NCBI RefSeq assembly: GCF_002980495.1
Contig: NZ_PVBR01000010.1
Span: forward strand, 62,001-126,000
Reading direction: 5' to 3'
Source: Phyllobacterium phragmitis
Lineage (GTDB): Bacteria; Pseudomonadota; Alphaproteobacteria; Rhizobiales; Rhizobiaceae
DNA: 64,000 bases
Notes under the pieces: generated by a model
Told to the model about the DNA's origin: nothing
The model's input: only the letters and a program-made list of their open reading frames with translations
Databases searched by the model: none
Shown: in pieces, positions 24,549-32,783 of the stretch
Layout: each line of letters opens with the position of its first letter
Position numbering within the stretch: position 1 is the first letter of the stretch
Made by a program: the position numbers and the translations under genes

Positions 24549-26408
24549 ATGAACGGCCCTCTGGATACCACCCATCGTTCCGCACCAATACAGGAGAGTG
24601 CAATCGCCGGAGGGCAGGAAGCTGGCAATCTGGATGGCCTGCCGGAGTGGAACCTGAGCGATCTCTACCCTTCCATCGATGCTCCCGAGCTTGCCGCGGA
24701 TATGGAAAAGGCAGCGCGCGACGCCGTCGCCTTCGAGGACCGCTGGAAAGGCAAGCTGGCGGAAGAGGCGGCCAAGCCGAATGGCGGCGATCTCGCCAGC
24801 GCGATCATTGCATGTGAAAGGCTGGAAGAACTGATGGGCCGCATCTTCTCCTATGCCGGCCTCCTCTATGCCGGCGACACGTCGGATCCCAAGCGCGCCA
24901 AGTTTTATGGCGACGTGCAGGAGAAGCTGACGGACACCAGCACCCATCTGATCTTTTTCGGTCTCGAGCTCAACCATATCGACGATGAGGTGATCGAGGC
25001 GGCGATGAATGCCAATCCGGCAATAGGGCATTACCGGCCCTGGCTCGCCGATCTGCGCATGGACAAGCCCTATCAGCTCGAAGATCGCATCGAGCAGCTC
25101 TTCGCCGAAAAATCGGTGACCGGTCGCGGAGCATGGAACCGCCTGTTCGACGAGACGGTGACGGCGCTGCGCTTCACCGTCGATGGCGAGCAATTGCCGC
25201 TCGAACCGACGCTCAACCTGTTGCAGGACGCGAACCGCGCCGTCCGCAAGAAGGCCTCCGACGCGCTGGCCGAAACCTTCAAGGCGAACTTGAGGACCTT
25301 TACGCTCATCACCAACACGCTGGCCAAGGATAAGGAGATTTCCGACCGTTGGCGCGGCTTCAAGGATATCGCCGATTCCCGCCATCTCGCCAACCGGGTC
25401 GAGCCCGAGGTGGTCGATGCGCTGGCGAAGGCCGTGCAGGATGCCTATCCCCGCCTGTCGCATCGCTATTACGCGATGAAGGCCAAATGGCTTGGGCTGG
25501 ACGTTCTCGAAAACTGGGATCGCAACGCGCCACTTCCCGAGACGCCGCAGACGGTCATTCCCTGGAATGAGGCGAAAGAAACGGTGCTATCGGCCTATGC
25601 CGGCTTTGCCCCCGAAATGGCGGATATCGCGCGCGACTTCTTCGATCGCGACTGGATCGACGCGCCGACCAGGCCCGGCAAGGCGCCAGGCGCCTTCGCA
25701 CATCCGACCGTCCCCTCCGTCCATCCCTATGTGCTTCTCAACTATATGGGCAAGCCGCACGACGTGATGACGCTTGCGCATGAACTGGGCCACGGCGTCC
25801 ATCAGGTGCTGGCGGCGCGGCAGGGTGTGCTCATGGCCTCGACGCCGCTGACGCTCGCCGAAACCGCCTCGGTGTTCGGCGAGATGCTGACCTTCCGCTC
25901 CCTGCTGGAACGCACGACCGACAAGCGCGAGCGAAAGGCCATGCTGGCGCAGAAGGCCGAGGACATGATCAACACGGTCGTGCGCCAGATCGCCTTCTAT
26001 CAATTCGAGCGGCGGGTTCATACCGAAAGGCGCAACGGCGAACTCACTGCCGAGCGCCTCGGCGAAATCTGGCTCGAAGTGCAGAAGGAAAGCCTCGGAC
26101 CGGCTGTCCGGCTCAATCCGGGATATGAGACCTTCTGGAGTGATATTCCGCATTTCATCCACTCGCCATTCTACGTATATGCCTACGCCTTCGGCGATTG
26201 TCTGGTGAATTCGCTCTATGCCGTCTACCAGAATGCCGAAAAAGGCTTTCAGGAAAAATATTTCGATCTTCTCAAGGCTGGCGGCACCAAGCACCACAAG
26301 GAACTTCTGGCACCCTTCGGGCTCGATGCCTCGGATCCCGGCTTCTGGCAGAAAGGCCTTTCGGTCATCGAGGGCATCATCGATGAGCTGGAAGCGATGG
26401 AAGATTGA
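24549..26408 (+). CDS. pepF: oligoendopeptidase F, M3 metallopeptidase
   Basis: 619 residues from the ATG at 24549, chosen because AAGGAA precedes it by 7 bases; the frame opens earlier at an ATG at 24522. The zinc site is TLAHELGHGVHQVLA (HExxH type) at about residue 400, with the third ligand in LAETASVFGEML. The length and the C-terminal segment PFYVYAYAFGDCLVNSLYAVY match the PepF/M3B family. These cytoplasmic enzymes trim short peptides. It is divergent from the sigma-54 regulator across a 156-bp AT-rich promoter region. Confidence 0.93.
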   Translation: MNGPLDTTHRSAPIQESAIAGGQEAGNLDGLPEWNLSDLYPSIDAPELAADMEKAARDAVAFEDRWKGKLAEEAAKPNGGDLASAIIACERLEELMGRIFSYAGLLYAGDTSDPKRAKFYGDVQEKLTDTSTHLIFFGLELNHIDDEVIEAAMNANPAIGHYRPWLADLRMDKPYQLEDRIEQLFAEKSVTGRGAWNRLFDETVTALRFTVDGEQLPLEPTLNLLQDANRAVRKKASDALAETFKANLRTFTLITNTLAKDKEISDRWRGFKDIADSRHLANRVEPEVVDALAKAVQDAYPRLSHRYYAMKAKWLGLDVLENWDRNAPLPETPQTVIPWNEAKETVLSAYAGFAPEMADIARDFFDRDWIDAPTRPGKAPGAFAHPTVPSVHPYVLLNYMGKPHDVMTLAHELGHGVHQVLAARQGVLMASTPLTLAETASVFGEMLTFRSLLERTTDKRERKAMLAQKAEDMINTVVRQIAFYQFERRVHTERRNGELTAERLGEIWLEVQKESLGPAVRLNPGYETFWSDIPHFIHSPFYVYAYAFGDCLVNSLYAVYQNAEKGFQEKYFDLLKAGGTKHHKELLAPFGLDASDPGFWQKGLSVIEGIIDELEAMED

Positions 26409-26428
26409 TAGGTGCTTGTGCCTGAACG

Positions 26429-26589
26429 CACCCCCCTCTGTCCTGCCGGACATCTCCCCCTCAAGGGGGGAGATTACGCCTTCATACACGCTCGGTACCA
26501 ATCGCAGGCCTTGAAGGGTGAGAGGCTCAGTCCGCATCAGCCAATCTCCCCCCTTGAGGGGGAGATGCCCGGCAGGGCAGAGGGGGGTG
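26429..26589. repeat. palindromic intergenic element (family B), overlapping the pabB start
   Basis: Left arm CACCCCCCTCTGTCCTGCCG and its continuation to GGGGGGAGATT are matched by a complementary right arm ending GGCAGAGGGGGGTG, with a 70-base centre. It is closely related to the copy at 4135-4295, sharing arm sequence and even part of the centre (TTGGTGCC-like and ACGCTT-like words in opposite orientation). It carries the ribosome site and ATG that probably start pabB. Confidence 0.85.
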
Positions 26590-27761
26590 TATCCAAAAAC
26601 CACACCCTCGACCCCGCCTCCCCCTTCATTCTCTTCCGGGACGACAAGGCGCAACGCGAGATCCTCTTCGCCGAACCATCGCAAATCATCCTCGCCGAAC
26701 ACCCCGCTGATTTCGAAGATGCCTTCGCAGCCGTTCAGTCCGCCCATGACCGGGGCAAATGGCTGGCCGGCTATCTCTCCTATGAAGCTGGATTCCTGCT
26801 CGAACCCAAGCTTAAACCGCTCCTGCCCGCGAACCGCCGCGTGCCGCTTCTCTGTTTCGGCGTGTTCGACGGCCCGTCGGACTTTTTTCTGCCTGACCGC
26901 ATTCGACTTCCACAGGACGAGCCCATTCTCAAAGCCCCCCGCGCCGCCTGGAACTTCGAGGAATATGAAAAACGCTTCTCGCGATTGCACCGCCATCTAC
27001 GCGAGGGCGATTGCTATCAGGGTAATCTGACCTTTCCCGTCCATACCCGCTGGTCTGGCGACCCGCTCGCCGCCTTCGATGCGCTGACCTCGCGCCAACC
27101 TGTGAAATACGGCGCACTCGCAAAACTGGGCGGTCCCATCATCCTGTCGCGCTCGCCCGAACTGTTCTTCGATGTGGATGCCGACGGCTGGATCGAGACC
27201 CATCCGATGAAGGGCACGACACCACGTGGGCTAACCCCGGAAGAGGATGACCGTCTCAGGGATTTCCTGATCAACGATCCGAAAAGCCAGGCGGAAAACC
27301 GCATGATCGTCGATCTCCTGCGCAATGACATATCGCTGATCAGCAAACCTGAAACCCTCGACGTGCCGGAACTCTTCAAGGTCGAGCGCTATCCCACGGT
27401 GCATCAGATGATCAGCCGTGTCCGCGCCCACCTCAATCCCGGCCTCGCGCTCAGGGAGATTTTTGCGGCGCTGTTTCCCTGCGGTTCGATCACGGGCGCA
27501 CCGAAGATCCGTGCCATGGAAATCCTGCGCACGCTTGAAGGTGTGCCGCGCGATATCTATTGCGGCTCCATCGGCTGGATAGCGCCGCAGGGCCGGATGC
27601 GTTTCAACGTCGCCATCCGAACCATCTCGCTTTATCCGGACGGCCATGCCACTTTCAACATCGGCGGCGGTATCGTTTTTGATTCCACCGCAGAGGCGGA
27701 GTATGAGGAATGTCTTCTGAAAGCCCGGTTCGCGACGGGGATGGTCCCGCTTACGAACTGA
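26565..27761 (+). CDS. pabB: aminodeoxychorismate synthase component I
   Basis: About 398 residues from the ATG at 26565. It converts chorismate to 4-amino-4-deoxychorismate for folate synthesis, using ammonia from a PabA-type amidotransferase not encoded here. The chorismate-binding domain carries YQGNLTFPV, the SRSPELFF motif, THPMKGTTPRG, DLLRNDISLI, and PCGSITGAPKIRAMEI, where Lys and Gly residues match PabB/TrpE active-site signatures. The recognisable family sequence begins only at PFILFRDDKAQ, about 20 codons downstream of the chosen start; the intervening codons are translated palindromic repeat. A GTG at 26412 is the alternative start. The 3' end overlaps the next gene by 52 bp. Confidence 0.88.
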   Translation: MPGRAEGGVSKNHTLDPASPFILFRDDKAQREILFAEPSQIILAEHPADFEDAFAAVQSAHDRGKWLAGYLSYEAGFLLEPKLKPLLPANRRVPLLCFGVFDGPSDFFLPDRIRLPQDEPILKAPRAAWNFEEYEKRFSRLHRHLREGDCYQGNLTFPVHTRWSGDPLAAFDALTSRQPVKYGALAKLGGPIILSRSPELFFDVDADGWIETHPMKGTTPRGLTPEEDDRLRDFLINDPKSQAENRMIVDLLRNDISLISKPETLDVPELFKVERYPTVHQMISRVRAHLNPGLALREIFAALFPCGSITGAPKIRAMEILRTLEGVPRDIYCGSIGWIAPQGRMRFNVAIRTISLYPDGHATFNIGGGIVFDSTAEAEYEECLLKARFATGMVPLTN

Positions 27762-28369
27762 TCGAAACACTGCGCTGGGAGCCTCTGTCCGGTTTTCTGC
27801 GGCTGGAGCTCCATCTGGCCCGGCTTGCACGCTCCGCTCTCGTTCTGGACTTCCCGCTGGATGAAGCGCTCGTCCGCACGAAGCTCGATGAAATAGCGAA
27901 TGGCGGCACGGCCTTGCGCGTTCGGCTGACGCTGGATCCCGAGGGCGTCATCGATGTGGCGACACAGCCCTTTATCCCGCTTCCGCAAGATACGGTTTGG
28001 CGGCTCGCCATCGCCCACACACATCTCGACCGCGATGATCCGCTCATACGGCACAAGACGACGCGGCGGCAGGTCTATGATGCCGCACGGGCCGAATTCG
28101 CCCGCGACGAGGTCGATGAGGTGATCCTGCTCAATGGCGAAGGCCAGGTCTGCGAGGGAACGATCACATCGATCTTCGTAGATCAGGGCGGCGCTTTCTG
28201 CGCCACCCCGGCGCTTCGCTGCGGGCTTCTGCCCGGCGTCTTGCGCGAGGAACTGCTCGCCGACGGCGTTGTCTCGGAAACGGACCTGACGGTCGATGAC
28301 CTGCGAAAGGCCGGGAATATCCTGGTCGGCAATTCGCTGCGCGGGCTTGTCCGGGCGCGGCTGCTCTGA
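27710..28369 (+). CDS. pabC: class IV aminotransferase, aminodeoxychorismate lyase-like
   Basis: 219 residues of the fold-type IV PLP family. The PLP lysine is in LIRHKTTRRQVYDAAR, followed by DEVILLNGEGQVCEGTITSIF and the phosphate-binding CGLLPGVLREELL. It starts inside the 3' end of pabB in another frame, so the two are translated as a coupled pair. The pair implies the lyase step from aminodeoxychorismate to p-aminobenzoate, although class IV enzymes also include branched-chain and D-amino acid aminotransferases. The protein is shorter than typical PabC by some 50 residues at the N-terminus. Confidence 0.82.
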   Translation: MSSESPVRDGDGPAYELIETLRWEPLSGFLRLELHLARLARSALVLDFPLDEALVRTKLDEIANGGTALRVRLTLDPEGVIDVATQPFIPLPQDTVWRLAIAHTHLDRDDPLIRHKTTRRQVYDAARAEFARDEVDEVILLNGEGQVCEGTITSIFVDQGGAFCATPALRCGLLPGVLREELLADGVVSETDLTVDDLRKAGNILVGNSLRGLVRARLL

Positions 28370-28404
28370 GACATCACTTTGAAATAATGCACAGTTTTAC
28401 TCCT

Positions 28405-28440
28405 CAACCATTTCCGGTTTAAGGAGGTATTATGCGGTAA
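28405..28440 (+). promoter_or_regulatory. Shine-Dalgarno-sequestering hairpin with two-codon ORF
   Basis: CTCCT at 28410-28414 can pair with AGGAG at 28422-28426 region, with an inner AACC/GGTT stem. The strong ribosome site AAGGAGGT is thus hidden. Six bases later comes ATG CGG TAA, a Met-Arg-stop minigene. It lies about 110 bp before homospermidine synthase. Regulation is a hypothesis. Confidence 0.35.
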
Positions 28441-28547
28441 CGCTTTATTGTGACAGAAATCTATGGTTTAGCCGGGATGGGTTATTGACCGCACCCAACG
28501 AGGAACAAACCGCACCGAACATCGAACCCTGATTGGAGATACAGGAA

Positions 28548-29993
28548 ATGGCGAAAGCGAACTGGCCGATTTACGGCGAAATTACCGGCCCCATAGTTAT
28601 GATCGGCTTCGGGTCGATCGGGCGCGGTACCCTGCCGCTGATCGAACGCCACTTCAAATTCGACAAGTCGCGCATGGTCGTCGTCGACCCCAGCGACGCC
28701 AACAAGAAAATTCTCGATCAGAAGGGCATCCGCTTCGTTCAGGAGGCGATCACCCCTGATAATTACCAATCCGTTCTTCAGCCGCTGCTCAGCGAAGGCG
28801 ACGGACAGGCATTTTGCGTCAATCTTTCCGTTGACACCTCATCCGTCGATATCATGCGCTTCTGCCGCCAGGTGGATGCGCTTTATATCGACACCGTGGT
28901 CGAGCCATGGCCCGGCTTCTATTTCGACGAAAAGACGGATAACGCCGCCCGCACCAATTATGCCTTGCGTGCGACGGCCCGCGCCGAGAAGAAAAGAAGT
29001 CCCGGTGGCACCACCGCCGTCTCCTGCTGCGGGGCCAATCCGGGCATGGTTTCCTGGTTCGTCAAGAAGGCGCTTGTCGATCTGGCCCAGGAACTGGAGC
29101 TCGATTTCGCCGAACCCAAATTCGGCGACCGCGACGGTTGGGCCAAGCTGATGAAGAAAGTCGGCGTGAAGGGCATCCATATCGCCGAGCGCGATACGCA
29201 GAGCGCCAAGAAGCCGAAGCCGCTCGACGTTTTCTGGAACACATGGTCCGTCGAAGGCTTCATTTCGGAAGGTTTGCAGCCGGCTGAACTTGGCTGGGGC
29301 ACGCATGAGAAATGGATGCCCAAAAACGCTCGCGAGCAGAAGAAGGGTCACAAGGCGGCCATCTTCCTCGAACAGCCTGGTGCCAATACCCGCGTACGCA
29401 GCTGGTGCCCGACGCCCGGCCCGCAATATGGTTTCCTCGTCACCCACAATGAATCCATCTCGATAGCGGAATTCTTCACCGTCAGGGACAAGAAGGACAA
29501 GGTCACCTACCGCCCGACCTGCCATTATGCCTATCATCCATCGAACGACGCCGTTCTTTCACTCAACGAGATGTTTGGCGCAGCCGGCAAGCCGCAGCCG
29601 GTCCAGCACGTTCTCGAAGAAAACGAACTGGCCAACGGCATCGACGAATTGGGCGTCCTGCTCTACGGCCACAAGAAGAATGCCTATTGGTACGGCTCGC
29701 AGCTTTCCCTGGTGGAAGCGCGCAAGCTCGCGCCCTACCAGAACGCGACCGGGCTGCAGGTGTCCTCTGCCGTGCTGGCAGGCATGGTCTGGGCGCTGGA
29801 AAATCCGAAGGCCGGCATCGTCGAGACCGACGAGATGGATTACCGCCGCTGCCTCGAGGTACAGCTCCCCTATCTCGGTCCGGTGAAGGGCTATTACACC
29901 GACTGGACACCGCTCGCCGGACGTCCGGGCTTCTTCAAGGAAGATATCGACGTCAAGGATCCCTGGCAGTTCCGTAACATTCTGGTGCGCTAG
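28548..29993 (+). CDS. hss: homospermidine synthase
   Basis: 481 residues, the usual bacterial size. The NAD-binding loop GFGSIGRGTLPLIERH is at residues about 20-35, and DTVVEPWPGFYFDE, SCCGANPGMVSWFVKKAL and THNESISIAEFFTVRD are conserved blocks of the family. It joins putrescine units, releasing ammonia, to make homospermidine, the main long polyamine in many Hyphomicrobiales. The ATG at 28548 follows ACAGGA; a TTG at 28533 is less likely. Ornithine decarboxylase at 7.7 kb would supply putrescine. A hairpin terminator follows the gene. Confidence 0.95.
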   Translation: MAKANWPIYGEITGPIVMIGFGSIGRGTLPLIERHFKFDKSRMVVVDPSDANKKILDQKGIRFVQEAITPDNYQSVLQPLLSEGDGQAFCVNLSVDTSSVDIMRFCRQVDALYIDTVVEPWPGFYFDEKTDNAARTNYALRATARAEKKRSPGGTTAVSCCGANPGMVSWFVKKALVDLAQELELDFAEPKFGDRDGWAKLMKKVGVKGIHIAERDTQSAKKPKPLDVFWNTWSVEGFISEGLQPAELGWGTHEKWMPKNAREQKKGHKAAIFLEQPGANTRVRSWCPTPGPQYGFLVTHNESISIAEFFTVRDKKDKVTYRPTCHYAYHPSNDAVLSLNEMFGAAGKPQPVQHVLEENELANGIDELGVLLYGHKKNAYWYGSQLSLVEARKLAPYQNATGLQVSSAVLAGMVWALENPKAGIVETDEMDYRRCLEVQLPYLGPVKGYYTDWTPLAGRPGFFKEDIDVKDPWQFRNILVR

Positions 29994-30050
29994 CACATCG
30001 GATGAAACCGGAACTGATTTCCCCCGGAGAAGCAGATTGCTTTCCCCTCC

Positions 30051-30074
30051 AACGGCGCCTTCGGGCGCCGTTTT
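30051..30074 (+). terminator. Rho-independent terminator of homospermidine synthase
   Basis: AACGGCGCC and GGCGCCGTT form a perfect 9-bp stem closed by a TTCG tetraloop, followed by TTC; it begins 58 bp after the stop codon. Confidence 0.85.
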
Positions 30075-30187
30075 CATGTGCGGCATAAACGCAACACCTC
30101 CCCTCTTCTTCCCCAATGTGGGGCTTGTTTTCACAAAGTTTTGGATACATCACAAAGGAAGCCGAAATTGAACGGGAGACCAAAGAC

Positions 30188-30568
30188 ATGAAACGCTTCG
30201 GACCAGCGGCAACACTTGCAGTGGTTTCCATGGCGCTTGCGGCCTGCCAATCCGCAGGGCCCCTGGGTGGCAATGTTCCAGTCGTTTCGCGGGGCGGCGG
30301 CGGCATCGAAGGCAATTGGGTCGATGCCAACGGCATCACCTCCAGCTTCAATTCCGGTGTATTCGTGACCCGGACGACCGATACGAACGAGAAGCTCGCG
30401 GAAGGCAATTACCGCTATGAATCGCCGCAGCTCGTCGCCATCGACCTGCGTTCCCTGGTTCGGGGCACCACCTCGCGCGTCAATTGCGCCGTGGTCTCGC
30501 CTTCCCAGCTCAATTGCACCTCGTCCGCTGGATCGCAGTTCACGCTCACGCGCAGAGCTGCCGGATAG
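30188..30568 (+). CDS. omp10: outer-membrane lipoprotein Omp10
   Basis: 126 residues, the length of Brucella Omp10. A lipoprotein signal peptide ends in SMALAAC, so Cys20 is the predicted lipidated residue. The mature body contains GIEGNWVDANGITSSFNSG, RTTDTNEKLAEGNY and a run of NCTSSAGSQFTLTRR, which I recognise from Omp10. The family is an immunoreactive minor outer-membrane lipoprotein with a beta-barrel-like inhibitor fold. The ATG at 30188 is chosen because it places the lipobox correctly. As in Brucella, hemH lies nearby. Exact function is unknown. Confidence 0.92.
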   Translation: MKRFGPAATLAVVSMALAACQSAGPLGGNVPVVSRGGGGIEGNWVDANGITSSFNSGVFVTRTTDTNEKLAEGNYRYESPQLVAIDLRSLVRGTTSRVNCAVVSPSQLNCTSSAGSQFTLTRRAAG

Positions 30569-30622
30569 GTTTTCAGACGATTACTTGGCTGATCGCGCCG
30601 CATTCATTCCCTGCCGCATGAT

Positions 30623-30658
30623 GATGGAAAGCCGTGTTCGTCGAGACGGCTTTCCATC
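30623..30658 (+). terminator. terminator hairpin after omp10
   Basis: GATGGAAAGCCGT and ACGGCTTTCCATC pair perfectly over 13 bp around a 10-base loop, followed by TTGCTTAT. Confidence 0.8.
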
Positions 30659-30728
30659 TTGCTTATCGGCCTGCAAGGTGTGACCATTTCATTCTTCGAA
30701 TGGGCAGGCAGCAGGGAGACAAGCCACG

Positions 30729-32633
30729 ATGTCCAGATTCTTCACCCGTGCATTTCTTTGTTCTTCGATTCTCGCATTCTCAGCGGGAACGGCCTTCGCC
30801 GACTACACGCTGAACATCCTGCACATCAACGACTTCCATTCGCGTATCGAGCCGATCAACAAATATGATTCCACCTGTTCCGCCGAGGAGCAGCAGAATA
30901 ACGAATGCTTCGGCGGTGTGGCGCGGGTCAAGGCGGCCATCGACCGGGAACGCGGCAGGATTGCGCAAAACGGCGGCAATGTTCTCGTGGTCGATGCAGG
31001 CGACCAGTTCCAAGGCTCGCTTTTCTATACCACCTACAAGGGCGAAGACACGGCGGAATTCATGAACGGCATCGGTTTCGATGCGATGGTGCTGGGCAAT
31101 CATGAATTCGACGACGGCCCCCAGGGATTGGCTGCCTTTCTGGATAAAGTGAAATTCCCGGTGATTTCCGGCAATGTCACCGCCGATGCGAAATCGCCGG
31201 TCGCCGGAAAATACAAGCCCTACATCGTCAAGGAGATCGGCGGCCAGAAGATCGGCATCGTCTCCGTTCTGGCGACCGACACGCAGGAAACCTCCTCGCC
31301 CGGTCCCGATATCCATTTCGAGGACGAGATCGCCTATCTCAAGGGCGCGGTCGCCGATCTGCAGAAGCAGGGTATCAACAAGATCATCGCCGTCACCCAT
31401 GTCGGCTATCTCCGTGACAAGGCGATTGCGGCGGCTGTCGACGGTATCGACGTGATCGTCGGCGGGCACAGCCATACGCTTCTGTCCAACACAGATTCCA
31501 AAGCTCAAGGCCCCTATCCCACGCTCGTCAGGAATCCGGCTGGCAAGGACGTGCCGATCGTCACCGCCTATGCCTATTCCAAATATCTCGGCGATCTCAC
31601 CGTCACCTTCGACGATGCCGGAAATGTCGTCTCGGCCAAGGGCGATCCCATTCTTCTCGGTTCCACCATCACGCCGGACGCAGCCTTCGCGGCCCGTGTG
31701 GCGGAATTGGCCAAGCCGCTTGAGGAACTGAAGAACAGGGTCGTTGCCCGGACGGAGACCCCGATCGACGGCTCGCGCGAAACCTGCCGCGCCATGGAAT
31801 GCCCGATGGGCAATCTCGTCGCGGATGCGACACTCGATCGCGTCAAGGACCAGGGCATCACCATTGCCATCATGAATGGCGGCGGTCTGCGCGCCTCCAT
31901 CGACCAGGGCGAGGTGACGATGGGCGAAGTGCTGACGGTGCTGCCGTTCCAGAATACGCTTTCCACCTTCCAGTTGAAGGGCGCGGATGTCGTCACCGCC
32001 CTTGAAACCGGCGTCGGTCAGGTCGAAGAAGGTGCAGGCCGTTTCCCGCAGGTGGCGGGTCTCAAATTTGCCTTCGACAGGTCCAAGCCGGCCGGCAGCC
32101 GCATTTCCGATGTGATGGTGAAGGATCCGCAGGGCGGATGGAAACCCATCGATCCAGCCGCGACCTATGGCGTCGTCTCCAACAACTACCTGCGCGGCGG
32201 CGGGGACGGCTACAAGATCTTCGCCACCAATGGCATGAATGCCTATGACTACGGGCCAGGCCTTGAAGAAGTCGTCGCCGAATATCTGGCGAAGAACCAG
32301 CCTTACAAGCCCTATACCGATGGCCGCATCCAGGCCGTCAGCATGACGGGCGGGACGGAGGCTCCAGCCGCAGAGGCGCCGACACCAGCCCAGACGGGAA
32401 CCGTGGCGCCGGCCAAGCCGAGCGCACCCGCGGCAATGGAAAAACAGCCCATGGCATCACAAATGCCGGCGGCGGGTGAACCCTATATCATCAAATCAGG
32501 CGATACCTATTGGGACCTGGCGGAAAGCTTCTATGGCGAGCCGACCAAATGGCGCAAGCTGCACAATGCCCACCCGTCCTATCACCCCCGCCGCTTGCCG
32601 ATCGGCGGAGAACTGACCGTTCCCGCCGAATAG
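30729..32633 (+). CDS. periplasmic 5'-nucleotidase/metallophosphatase with LysM
   Basis: 634 residues. A signal peptide (1-24, ending TAFA/DYT) leads to a calcineurin-like phosphatase domain (about 25-280) with metal motifs ILHINDFHSR, VDAGDQFQGS, VLGNHEFDDG, VTHVGY and GGHSHT. A 5'-nucleotidase C-terminal domain (about 335-520) carries GNLVADATL, NGGGLRASI and the substrate-stacking region. A Pro/Ala linker then leads to a LysM domain (about 582-632, YIIKSGDTYWDLAESFYGE). It should hydrolyse nucleotides or UDP-sugars in the periplasm while held to peptidoglycan. The LysM addition is uncommon among 5'-nucleotidases. GGGAGAC precedes the ATG. Confidence 0.92.
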   Translation: MSRFFTRAFLCSSILAFSAGTAFADYTLNILHINDFHSRIEPINKYDSTCSAEEQQNNECFGGVARVKAAIDRERGRIAQNGGNVLVVDAGDQFQGSLFYTTYKGEDTAEFMNGIGFDAMVLGNHEFDDGPQGLAAFLDKVKFPVISGNVTADAKSPVAGKYKPYIVKEIGGQKIGIVSVLATDTQETSSPGPDIHFEDEIAYLKGAVADLQKQGINKIIAVTHVGYLRDKAIAAAVDGIDVIVGGHSHTLLSNTDSKAQGPYPTLVRNPAGKDVPIVTAYAYSKYLGDLTVTFDDAGNVVSAKGDPILLGSTITPDAAFAARVAELAKPLEELKNRVVARTETPIDGSRETCRAMECPMGNLVADATLDRVKDQGITIAIMNGGGLRASIDQGEVTMGEVLTVLPFQNTLSTFQLKGADVVTALETGVGQVEEGAGRFPQVAGLKFAFDRSKPAGSRISDVMVKDPQGGWKPIDPAATYGVVSNNYLRGGGDGYKIFATNGMNAYDYGPGLEEVVAEYLAKNQPYKPYTDGRIQAVSMTGGTEAPAAEAPTPAQTGTVAPAKPSAPAAMEKQPMASQMPAAGEPYIIKSGDTYWDLAESFYGEPTKWRKLHNAHPSYHPRRLPIGGELTVPAE

Positions 32634-32661
32634 GCGCTGGGCCCTATCGCGGATGTAACTG

Positions 32662-32687
32662 AGGCGGCGCTCGTCATCGCGCCGCCT
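32662..32687 (+). terminator. terminator-like hairpin after the 5'-nucleotidase
   Basis: AGGCGGCGC and GCGCCGCCT form a 9-bp stem with an 8-base loop, followed by GCGCGCTTTCGT. The T-run is short. Confidence 0.6.
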
Positions 32688-32783
32688 GCGCGCTTTCGTA
32701 TCATTGAAATCCTACCCCGAAACTCTATTTTTCGAGCGCGTTTGAATTACGCATTAAGCGCCGCCAAGGAGAAAAAGACCAAA

